DNA of 64,000 nt from Nocardiopsis_B mangrovi (lineage in GTDB: Bacteria > Actinomycetota > Actinomycetes > Streptosporangiales > Streptosporangiaceae). The notes under the pieces are model-generated. The model was not told where the DNA came from and did not search any database. It was given only the letters and a program-made list of their open reading frames with translations. The position numbers and the translations under genes were made by a program. Below are positions 50,165 through 58,708 of this stretch, in pieces (positions within the stretch are counted from its first letter, which is position 1; every line of letters starts with the position of its first letter). The stretch is from assembly GCF_042653925.1 (NCBI RefSeq), contig NZ_JBHSFQ010000004.1, positions 280,136 through 344,135 of the forward strand. Direction: 5' to 3'.

Positions 50165-51109
50165 TCAGTGGGCGGTGCCCTCGATCAGGGCGCGGGCGCC
50201 TTGGGTGAGGAGGGCGTCGGCGACGGACGCGCCCAGGTCCGCGGCGTCGCCGGGGTCGGCCGACGCCCGGGCCCGGGCCCACGCGGCTCCATCTGCGGCG
50301 AAGACCATCCCGACCAGGGAGACGCGGCCGTCGGGACCCGTGGTCGCGTGCCCGGCGATGGGTGAGTTGCAGTGGCCGTTCAGGGCGCGCAGCATGGCGC
50401 GCTCCGCGGTGACGTGGGTGCGGGTCCCGGGATCGTCGAGGCCCCGCAGGGCCGCGGCGACCGCGGTGTCGTCCCGCCGGCACTCCGCCCCCAGCACGGC
50501 GGACCCGACCGCGGGGCAGAGGACGTCTTCGGCGATGACCTCGGTGGCCCGCTGTTCCAGCCCCGCGCGGCGCAGGCCGGCGTAGGCCAGGACGGCGGCG
50601 TCGTACTCCCCCGCGTCCAGCCGCGCGATCCGGCTGTTGATGTTGCCGCGGAACTCCCGGGTCTCCAGGTGCGGGTGGCGGCGGCGCAGCTGCGCGCGCC
50701 GGCGCACGGCCGAGGTGCCCACGCGGGTGCCCGGCGGGAGGTCCGGCAGCCCTCGCCGCGGCGCGCCCTCCGGGAGCAGGAGGCAGTCGCGGGGGTCGTC
50801 GCGGCGCAGGTAGGCCGCCCACAGGAAGCCGGGCGGCCGGGGGGCGTCGCCGGGAACGTCCTTCATGCAGTGGAGGCAGACGTCGACGTCGCCCGCCGCC
50901 AGGGCGCGGTCCAGTTCCTTGACGAAGGCCCCCTTGCCGCCGAACGCGGCGAGGGAGCCCTTACGCGTGTCCCCGGTGGTCGTGATGGGGACGATCTCGG
51001 CCGGGCGCGCGGGGTCGGCCGCCGCGAGGAGGTCGCGCAGCCCTCGGGCCTGGGCGAGGGCCAGCGGTGACGAGCGGGTGCCGATGCGCAGCGGCCGGGC
51101 GGTGGGCAT
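50165..51109 (-). CDS. hemC: Hydroxymethylbilane synthase (porphobilinogen deaminase) homologue
   Basis: This enzyme joins four porphobilinogens into the linear tetrapyrrole precursor of haem and B12. The 314-residue protein has LRIGTRSSPLALAQA at the start, DVCLHCMKDVPGD with the catalytic Asp, GTSAVRRRAQL with the substrate-binding Arg pair, FRGNINSRIARLDAGEYDAAVLAYAGLRRAGL, and the dipyrromethane-cofactor Cys in LNGHCNSPIAGHA. It stands alone with no other hem gene, and its motifs deviate (HCMKD instead of the usual HSMKD, GHCNS for GGCQV), so it may be a second, specialised copy. The ATG start is sound. Downstream is a hairpin region. Confidence 0.85.
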   Translation of the reverse strand: MPTARPLRIGTRSSPLALAQARGLRDLLAAADPARPAEIVPITTTGDTRKGSLAAFGGKGAFVKELDRALAAGDVDVCLHCMKDVPGDAPRPPGFLWAAYLRRDDPRDCLLLPEGAPRRGLPDLPPGTRVGTSAVRRRAQLRRRHPHLETREFRGNINSRIARLDAGEYDAAVLAYAGLRRAGLEQRATEVIAEDVLCPAVGSAVLGAECRRDDTAVAAALRGLDDPGTRTHVTAERAMLRALNGHCNSPIAGHATTGPDGRVSLVGMVFAADGAAWARARASADPGDAADLGASVADALLTQGARALIEGTAH

Positions 51110-51228
51110 GGGCCCAACGTACTGCGGCCTGATGCGCGGCCACCGGGTTTCGCCGGTTCCCGCGCCGACGGCGGCGGATGCCCGCCGTCACCGTGCCGGT
51201 ACCGGCTACCGGCGGCCGGTGCGGGCCC

Positions 51229-51840
51229 TCAGAACTCGGGGCCGTTCTCCGCGCCGGCCTTGCGCAGGGCCGCCCGCCGCCTGCGGCGGCGCCACGCCCA
51301 GGCTCCGACCAGCAGCAGGAGCGGCAGGACGACGAGGATCAGGATCGGCAGCACCACCGCCAGGATCGAGGTGGCGAAGCTGACCACGTCTTCGACCGTA
51401 CTGACGACCGGCCCGCCCGCGCCGAACGTCACGGCGTTGAGGACCGGCCGGGCGACGGCCTTCAGGACGTGGAACACCAGGGCGATCACCACCCCGGAGA
51501 CGACCGGCCACCACGAGCCGCCGTCCGAGGCCGCGGCGAGGTCGGCCCCGCTCAGCGCCGACGCGCCGGCGCCGAAGGTGATGCCGCCCGAGGTGGGGCG
51601 GACGATGGTCTGCACGACGTCGTTGACGCTGTCGACGCCGGGGATCTTGTCGGCCGCGAACTCCAGCACGAGCAGCACGCCGAGGACGATCAGCACGAAC
51701 GGGTTCTCCAGCCACTGCCACCCGGCGCCCAGCGGCAGGAGGTCGGTGTAGCGGGCGATGAGACCCACGACCAGCAGCGGGACGTAGGCGTTCAGCCCGG
51801 CGGCCGACGCGAGCCCCGTTCCGGTGAGTATCTCCAGCAT
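51229..51840 (-). CDS. DUF4126 membrane protein
   Basis: This 203-residue integral membrane protein matches DUF4126: LEILTGTGLASAAGLNAYVPLLVVGLIAR, WQWLENPFVLIVLGVLLVLEFAADKIPGVDSVNDVVQTIVRPTSGGITFGA and repeated helices to LPILILVVLPLLLLVGAWAW, with a basic tail. The function is unknown; proteins of this type occur widely in bacteria. The ATG at 51840 gives the conserved start; the longer frame upstream to 51879 is not conserved. It is monocistronic, co-directional with hemC. Confidence 0.82.
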   Translation of the reverse strand: MLEILTGTGLASAAGLNAYVPLLVVGLIARYTDLLPLGAGWQWLENPFVLIVLGVLLVLEFAADKIPGVDSVNDVVQTIVRPTSGGITFGAGASALSGADLAAASDGGSWWPVVSGVVIALVFHVLKAVARPVLNAVTFGAGGPVVSTVEDVVSFATSILAVVLPILILVVLPLLLLVGAWAWRRRRRRAALRKAGAENGPEF

Positions 51841-52247
51841 GCCCGCTACCGCCCGTCCGTGTCCGCCCGCATCCGGCACACCGCCGGTCCGACTCGTAGT
51901 GAGACGACGGCGGAACGCCTGAGGTTCCGGCGAATTCGGTGCGATCCCGGCGGGATCCGCGCCGGCGCACCGGCTCCGGTGCCCTTCCGGCGTCCGTCAC
52001 CCGGGATGTGCCACCACCGCCGGCGCGGCGTCCGGGTCCGGTGCCCGCGCCACCGCCCGCCGACGCCGGCGCGGATCCGGGGCCTTCCGCCCGCGCCGGA
52101 GGGACGACGGGACCGCACACTCACGCCCCCGGCGGGACGCGGGGACCGCACACGCACACCACCGCGGATCCCGGGCCGCACACCCCCAGGGCTCGATTCC
52201 GTGGCCTCCCGGTCGCGGACGCGGCGGGTGGGCAGGCGGGCGCCCGG
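51841..52247. other. 407-bp intergenic region with GACCGCACAC repeats
   Basis: No gene is supported; frames are Arg/Pro/His-rich. GACCGCACAC occurs at 52111-52120 and 52144-52153, and GGCCGCACAC at 52174-52183, a decayed repeat with a period of about 30-33 bases. Confidence 0.4.
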
Positions 52248-52490
52248 CTACTGGCGGTAGCCCTCCACCTGGGACGTGGAGCGGACCTCGGCGTCGTCGG
52301 GGTCCTGGCCGTACTCGTCGCGGGCCCGGCGCTGGCGCAGCAGGTCCCAGCACTGGTCGAGGGAGCGCTCGACCGCCCGCATGCGCTCCCGCTCCTCCGG
52401 GGTCAGCCGGTGTTCGCTCTGCTCGCGGAGGGCGCGCTCCTCGGTCACGAGTGCGGTGATGCGTTCGAGGATGTCGCTGTCCTGGGTCAT
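52248..52490 (-). CDS. DUF2630-family small protein
   Basis: This is an 80-residue helical, charged protein, TQDSDILERITALVTEERALR then RLTPEERERMRAVERSLDQCWDLLRQRRARDEYGQDP. The short EERERLRALERELDQCWDLLRQRRA-like core defines DUF2630, a common actinobacterial protein of unknown function. Length is normal. Two ATG codons (52499 and 52490) can start it. It is divergent from the membrane protein at 52786. There is no membrane segment or signal peptide. Confidence 0.85.
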   Translation of the reverse strand: MTQDSDILERITALVTEERALREQSEHRLTPEERERMRAVERSLDQCWDLLRQRRARDEYGQDPDDAEVRSTSQVEGYRQ

Positions 52491-52785
52491 GCGATCCATG
52501 CTCGGTGGCCGTGGGCGCGAAGGCAAGCATCGCGGCGCCGCCCGTCGCCGCACCTCCCGGCGGGACATCGCCCGGCCACGTGCCAGCCGGCCCCACCTCC
52601 CGGCCGCGCACTTCCCTCCGCTCCTGGTCCCCGCGGGACCGGTCCCGCGGGGACCGCCCCGCTCGCGCGCGGATCCGGGCCGCCGCCGGTACCGGGGTTG
52701 GCTCCGCCCGCTCCGGGGAATCCCTGCGGCGCCGGGGACGCGCTCCCCGGCCGCCCCCCGATCCCGGCCCCCTGGAGTCCCCGAG

Positions 52786-53400
52786 ATGAAGTTGTACGCC
52801 GACCGCCGCCCCCGTTTCCTTGCGCAGCTCGCCGCCGACGCGTCCGCCGTGGTGTGGACCATCGGGTGGGTGTGGGCCGCCCTGGGGCTCTACGACCTCA
52901 TCGCGTCGCTCGCGCGCCCGGGCGACCTGCTGGACGAGGCCGGTGAGGGATTGTCGACCCACATGGCCGACGCGGCCGAGCAGGCCCGCGGGCTCCCGCT
53001 CGCGGGGGACGCGCTGGCCGCACCGCTCGACAGTGTGGGCGGCGCCGGCGCGTCGCTGAGCGAGGCCGGCCGCGACTTCGGGGCCGGGGTCACGGAGCTG
53101 GCGCTCACGCTGTCGCTGCTCACGGCGGTCCTGCCGGTTCTGGTGGTGCTGGCGGTGTGGCTTCCGGCACGAGCGGGGTTCGTCCGGCGCGCGACGGACG
53201 CGGTGCGGCTGCGGGCGCTGCCCGCGGACGCGGGGGCGCGGCTGCTGGCCCTGCGCGCCCTGTCCACCGCGCCGGCGGGCCGGCTGGCGGCCCTGCACTC
53301 CGACCCGGTCGCCGCCTGGCAGGCCGACGACCCCGCGATCGTGCGGGGACTGGCCGAACTCGAGCTCAGCGGCATGGGCCTGCATCCGCACCGGCGGTGA
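52786..53400 (+). CDS. Hypothetical membrane protein
   Basis: This 204-residue protein starts MKLYADRRPRFLAQLAADASAV. Two clear membrane helices are VWTIGWVWAALGLYDLIASL and LALTLSLLTAVLPVLVVLAVW. Between them lies an extracytoplasmic-looking helical region (LLDEAGEGLSTHMADAAEQA to AGRDFGAGVTE). A cytoplasmic C-terminal domain follows (RRATDAVRLRALPADAGARLLALRALSTAPAGRLAAL). I recognise this as a common actinobacterial protein without an assigned function. The ATG has GGAG upstream. It is monocistronic, with the copper operator region downstream. Confidence 0.75.
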   Translation: MKLYADRRPRFLAQLAADASAVVWTIGWVWAALGLYDLIASLARPGDLLDEAGEGLSTHMADAAEQARGLPLAGDALAAPLDSVGGAGASLSEAGRDFGAGVTELALTLSLLTAVLPVLVVLAVWLPARAGFVRRATDAVRLRALPADAGARLLALRALSTAPAGRLAALHSDPVAAWQADDPAIVRGLAELELSGMGLHPHRR

Positions 53401-53569
53401 GCGGCGGACGCCCCCGAGCGCTCCCGACCTCCGGAACAGCGGCTCCGGTGCGTGACGAACCGGCCGGAAAGGGGCGGCGCCCCTTCATACTCGTAGGGGC
53501 GGAGAACGGCGCGTCGCGCCTCGCGCCCCGGGCGGCCGCGGGAATGCCGCCGGGCGCGCGGGCGCTGAC

Positions 53570-53586
53570 ATACCTCAAGGGGGTAT
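53570..53586 (+). promoter_or_regulatory. CsoR copper operator
   Basis: ATACC and GGTAT are perfect inverted half-sites separated by 7 bases, close to the known CsoR consensus TACCCC-GGGGTA. The right half overlaps a strong TATATT -10 element at 53584-53589, so a bound repressor would block RNA polymerase. Transcription would start near 53596, which rules out the ATG at 53591 and supports the start at 53627. Confidence 0.75.
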
Positions 53587-53626
53587 ATTCATGGCGGAAG
53601 ACCAGGTACATCAGGAGAGCACGGGC

Positions 53627-53914
53627 ATGGCGACCTACGGCTACCACGACAACAAGCAGAGCCATCTCAACCGGCTGCGCCGGATCGAGGGCCAGGTGCG
53701 CGGGTTGCAGCGGATGGTCGAGGACGACGCGTACTGCATCGACATCCTGACCCAGACCGCCGCGGTGAACAAGGCGCTGCGGTCGTTCGCGCTGTCGATG
53801 CTCGACGAGCACCTCAAGCACTGTGTCGGCCACGCGGTCGCGCACGGCGGCGAAGAGGCCGACGAGAAGGTCCGTGAGGCGTCCGAGGCGATCGCCCGGC
53901 TGGTGCGCTCCTGA
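53627..53914 (+). CDS. csoR: CsoR-family copper-sensing repressor
   Basis: This is a 95-residue all-helical DNA-binding repressor that releases DNA on binding copper(I). The core is LNRLRRIEGQVRGLQRMVEDDAYCIDILTQ, with the Cys-His-Cys copper site at Cys37, His62 and Cys66 (MLDEHLKHCV), as in the Mycobacterium protein. The start at 53627 has AGGAGAG seven bases upstream and agrees with the predicted transcription start. It controls itself and copZ, which follows 31 bases downstream. No copper-exporting CopA ATPase is next to it. Confidence 0.93.
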   Translation: MATYGYHDNKQSHLNRLRRIEGQVRGLQRMVEDDAYCIDILTQTAAVNKALRSFALSMLDEHLKHCVGHAVAHGGEEADEKVREASEAIARLVRS

Positions 53915-53945
53915 TCGGGCACCCATCCCAGAACGGAAGCCATCC

Positions 53946-54149
53946 ATGTCCACGACCATCACCGTCACCGGCATGACCTGCGGACACTGCGTGAGCGCGG
54001 TGAAGGAGGAGCTGTCCGCCCTGCCCGGCGTCACCGGCGTCGACGTCGAACTGGAGAGCGGGCGGGTCACCATCGCCGGCACGCAGCCCCTCAGCCCCGA
54101 CGAGCTCGCCGCGGCCGTCGACGAGGCGGGCTACGAGATCGCGGGCTGA
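53946..54149 (+). CDS. copZ: Copper chaperone / heavy-metal-associated domain protein
   Basis: This 67-residue ferredoxin-like HMA domain starts MSTTITVTGMTCGHC, with the copper-binding Cys12 and Cys15, followed by the alpha1-beta2 segment VKEELSALPGVTGVDVELESG and AVDEAGYEIAG. It binds copper(I) in the cytoplasm and would pass it to an ATPase or to CsoR. It is co-transcribed with csoR and ends just before a strong terminator. The usual partner, copA, is missing from this locus, so the exporter must be encoded elsewhere. Confidence 0.92.
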   Translation: MSTTITVTGMTCGHCVSAVKEELSALPGVTGVDVELESGRVTIAGTQPLSPDELAAAVDEAGYEIAG

Positions 54150-54172
54150 CCTCCGGCCGTCCCGCCGAACCC

Positions 54173-54203
54173 GTGCCGCCGCGCCCTCCGGGCGCGGCGG
54201 CAC
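54173..54203. terminator. Strong bidirectional terminator
   Basis: GTGCCGCCGCGCCC and GGGCGCGGCGGCAC form a perfect 14-base stem with a 3-base loop between convergent copZ and the dehydrogenase gene. Confidence 0.85.
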
Positions 54204-54250
54204 GGCCTCGTCGCGCACGGGCCGGCGGCGCGCCCGCCGCCGGACCCGCC

Positions 54251-55612
54251 CTACACGGGCACGCTGTCCAGGAGGCGGGCGCTCTCCTGGCGTACGGCCT
54301 GGGGGCCGAGGTAGTGCGCGGCCTCGATGTCGACGAACGTCGACGGCTTGCCGTGGGCGAACCCCAGGCGCGCCACTTCGCCGCCGGTCAGGGCGCGGAT
54401 GAGCCAGTTGGCGCCCACACGCGCCCTGGCCGGGGCCGACGGCAGCGTCCACAGGTGGTAGGCGCGCGTCACGGCGAACGCGGGCAGGCCCGCCAGGTCG
54501 TATCCCGGGAGCCGGGCCACCGCGTCCCGGCCGCCCAGGTCCACCACCAGCCCCATGTCGCGGTGGAGGAAGTCGCGCATCGGGCGGCGCAGCAGTGAGG
54601 CGATCACGTTCTCAGCCGCGACGCGGCCCTGTCGCTCGGCGTACTGCGCGGTGGGCGGGCAGGTCGCGCCCTCCTCGCTCTTGGACAGGTCGGGGATCGC
54701 GGCGGCGTCGCCGATCGCGAAGATCTCGCTGTGGCCGGGAACGGTGAGGTCGGCGCCGACGATGAGGCGGCCCCGGTCGGTCGCGGAGCCCAGCGAGCCC
54801 ATCAGCGGGCTGGGCGAAGTTCCGGCGGTCCAGATCAGGGTCCGGCAGGGCAGCACCCGGCCGTCGGTCAGGGTCACCTTGTTCTCGGTGGCCTCGCGGA
54901 CGGTGACCTCCAGTTTCACCTCGATGCCCATTGAGCGCAGCAGTTCCAGCGACTCCTCGCCGAGCCGCGGCCCGAGTTCGGGCAGCAGCCGGGGCGCGAT
55001 GTCGACCAGGTGCCAGTTGATGTCCGGCCGGAGATCGGGGTAGCGGCGCGCCGCCTCCTCGGTCAGGCGGCGCAGCGACGCCGCGGTCTCGACGCCCGTG
55101 TAGCCGCCGCCCACGACGACGAAGCGGCAGCGCTCCTCGCGCTCGACCGGGTCGCGGGTGGCGTTGGCCAGTTCGAGCTGGGCCAGCACGTGGTCGCGCA
55201 GCACGACGGCCTCGGCGAGGTTCTTGTTGCCGAAGCCGTGCTCGGTGAGCCCGGGGATGTCGAAGACCCGGGTGAGGCTGCCGGGGGCGAGGACGAGCCG
55301 GTCGTAGGGCTCGTAGGTGATCTCGTCGGAGATCTTCTTGACGATCACCGCGCGGGCCTCGGTGTCGACACCGATGGCCGATCCGGGCACCATCCGCGTG
55401 CGGTGCAGCAGGCGGTGCAGGGAGACCGCCAGCGACTGCGGCGTGAGCAGCCCGGACGCCACTTGGGGCAGGAGCGGGGTGTAGAGCATGTAGTCGTTGG
55501 GCGCGATGAGCACGAGGTCGGCCATGCCCCTCGGGATCCGCCGTTCCAGCCGGCGCAGGGCGTACAGCCCGGCGAATCCGGCGCCGATCACCACGATACG
55601 CGGCGGTGACAT
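54251..55612 (-). CDS. NDH-2-like FAD-dependent NADH:quinone oxidoreductase
   Basis: This 453-residue flavoprotein has the FAD site RIVVIGAGFAGLYALRRLE, then NDYMLYTPLLPQVASGLL, the NAD(P) site RFVVVGGGYTGVETAASL, the LIWTAGTSPSPLM segment and IFAIGDAAAIPD, all typical of type II NADH dehydrogenases. The C-terminal HLWTLPSAPARARVGANWLIRAL would anchor it to the membrane. It feeds electrons from NADH to menaquinone without pumping protons. The ATG follows GGGGAGTGG. It is convergent with copZ across a strong terminator, so no operon link with copper handling is implied. Confidence 0.9.
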   Translation of the reverse strand: MSPPRIVVIGAGFAGLYALRRLERRIPRGMADLVLIAPNDYMLYTPLLPQVASGLLTPQSLAVSLHRLLHRTRMVPGSAIGVDTEARAVIVKKISDEITYEPYDRLVLAPGSLTRVFDIPGLTEHGFGNKNLAEAVVLRDHVLAQLELANATRDPVEREERCRFVVVGGGYTGVETAASLRRLTEEAARRYPDLRPDINWHLVDIAPRLLPELGPRLGEESLELLRSMGIEVKLEVTVREATENKVTLTDGRVLPCRTLIWTAGTSPSPLMGSLGSATDRGRLIVGADLTVPGHSEIFAIGDAAAIPDLSKSEEGATCPPTAQYAERQGRVAAENVIASLLRRPMRDFLHRDMGLVVDLGGRDAVARLPGYDLAGLPAFAVTRAYHLWTLPSAPARARVGANWLIRALTGGEVARLGFAHGKPSTFVDIEAAHYLGPQAVRQESARLLDSVPV

Positions 55613-55820
55613 TCTCGCACCACTCCCCCACGGACGGCCGGCGGTCGCGTCGCGCGTGTGCGCCGCGATCGCCGGGGCAAAACGGGCCTTTCGGATGCGG
55701 CTGCCCGCGGCCCCCGCCGTCAAACGTCGCGGGGCCGCGGGCGGGCACGTGCCGGTGGGCCTAGAGGCGCTCCGGGCAGCGGGCGGCCGCGTCCGTGTCC
55801 CGCCGGACGCGGCACGCGCT

Positions 55821-56163
55821 TCAGGGGCAGGCGCCGACGTGGAGGAGGAGGCCGTGGATCGATCCGCTCCGCACCAGGGTGCCGTGGACGGGACCGCTCA
55901 CGCTGTTGCCGGGGCCGGGCGCGGATCCGGTCCCGGCGCCGGCGCGCGGTGCCGCCGCTTCAGGACGCCCCGGACCGGGCCGACGGGACCGGTCGGGCGC
56001 GAACCGCCGGACCGGCGGCCCGGCGCAGAGGCCGCCGGGGGCGACGGAGAACGCGAGGAGGCCGCACAGCAGGACGACCGCGCCGGCCCCGAGGGCGGTC
56101 CCCCGGCAGGAGAAGGAGAAGGGCGTGCCCCTGCCCGTGGGTCCCGAGCATCGGGGGCTTCAC
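55821..56163 (-). pseudogene. Frameshifted small membrane protein with NSVSG motif
   Basis: Two minus-strand frames join into one protein if one G is removed from a run of five Gs (plus-strand C run 56100-56104). Starting at GTG 56163, the first frame gives MLGTHGQGHALLLLLPG. The second then gives TALGAGAVVLLCGLLAFSV, a membrane helix, a disordered Pro/Arg region and the end NSVSGPVHGTLVRSGSIHG. That N-S-x-S-G-x-V-x-G-x-x-V-x-x-G-x-I-x-G motif is one I know from many small actinobacterial proteins. The second frame alone has no start codon. Either a real frameshift or a sequencing indel is possible. The corrected length would be about 113 residues. Confidence 0.6.
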
Positions 56164-56390
56164 GTGGTGAAGGGCGCTTCTTCCATGTTCAGGCGGCATC
56201 CCCTCCTCGGCCGGTGCGGCGCACCGGCCGTGCCCCGCTCCGGGCGCGCTTCCAAGGGGTCGGCCGGCTCCGGCCTGGTCGTCGCCGCGCCGGATCCGGC
56301 CGTGCCCGCTCCGCCGGCCGCCGACCGGGGCGGCGGGGTGAGGAAGCCGGCGGGCATGGGAACGGGCACCGGCCGCGCGGCCGCCGCGGC

Positions 56391-56957
56391 TCAGTCCTCG
56401 GCGAGCAGCGCGGCGCGGCCCATGGCCAGGAGGAGGTCGGCCATGGCGTCCTCCGATAGGCCGCCCGCGCTGTGCGGCGTGGAGTTGAGCAGACCGAACG
56501 TCGCGAGGACGGCGGCCCTCAGCGCCGCGGTCGGCTGCGCGGGGCGCAGCCGCGCGAGCACCGCGACCCACTCCTCCGCGTAGCCGCGCTGGAGCCGGCG
56601 GATGCTCCGGCGCTCGGCCTCGGGAACGTTGTCGAGTTCGCGGTCCTGCACGGTGATGAGCGCGGGCTCGCGCAGGGCGAAGGCGATGTGGCCGCGCAGC
56701 AGGGCGTCAAGGGCGGCGTCGGGGCTGTGGGACTCGGCCACCGCGCGGCGGCCATCGGCCGCCAGCCGCTCGCTGATGTCGAGCAGCATCGCGGCGAGCA
56801 GCGCCTCTTTGCCGGGGAAGTGCCGGTAGATGGCGGGACCGGTGATGCCGACGGCGCGGCCCAGCTCGTCGATCGAGACGCCGTGGAACCCGCGCGCCGC
56901 GAACAGGACGGCGCCCGCCCGGAGGATATCGGCGCGCCGCGCCACCGCTCTCGCCAT
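56391..56957 (-). CDS. TetR/AcrR-family repressor of the leucine/carboxylase operon
   Basis: This protein of about 188 residues has an N-terminal TetR helix-turn-helix: ILRAGAVLFAARGFHGVSIDELGRAVGITGPAIYRHFPGKEALLAAML. The C-terminal ligand domain is LLRGHIAFALREPALITVQDRELDNVPEAERRSIRRLQRGYAEEW, common in regulators of acyl-CoA catabolism. I chose the ATG at 56957 because GGAGG is correctly spaced; ATG codons at 56999 and 57035 are alternatives, and the last lies inside the operator. It is divergent from the carboxylase genes and separated by a large palindrome, the classic arrangement for a repressor of the adjacent operon. The ligand is probably an acyl-CoA (inference). Confidence 0.85.
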   Translation of the reverse strand: MARAVARRADILRAGAVLFAARGFHGVSIDELGRAVGITGPAIYRHFPGKEALLAAMLLDISERLAADGRRAVAESHSPDAALDALLRGHIAFALREPALITVQDRELDNVPEAERRSIRRLQRGYAEEWVAVLARLRPAQPTAALRAAVLATFGLLNSTPHSAGGLSEDAMADLLLAMGRAALLAED

Positions 56958-57016
56958 CCGCTCCTCCGTGGGCCGGTCCGCGCGGTGCCGGCCGCCCATG
57001 TGGCCCTGGACACCGT

Positions 57017-57059
57017 GGTTAATGGTCACTAACATCGCCGATGTTAGCGGTCATTAACC
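57017..57059. promoter_or_regulatory. 43-bp palindromic TetR operator
   Basis: GGTTAATG...CATTAACC outer arms and CTAACATCG/CGATGTTAG inner arms form a near-perfect 43-base palindrome centred at 57038, between the divergent TetR and carboxylase genes. It begins in the leader of the repressor gene and ends 13 bases before the carboxylase start. It probably binds two TetR dimers and controls both directions. Confidence 0.8.
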
Positions 57060-57072
57060 CCTGGGGGAACAG

Positions 57073-58698
<1,626 letters not shown>

Positions 58699-58708
58699 GG
58701 TGCGACCG

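Noticed and set aside
55960..56571. A 203-codon minus-strand frame covering part of the TetR 3' region and the downstream gap
   Set aside because: It overlaps the real TetR gene out of frame and is Arg-rich. Only a short part of it (the segment from GTG 56163) is used in the frameshifted small protein call.
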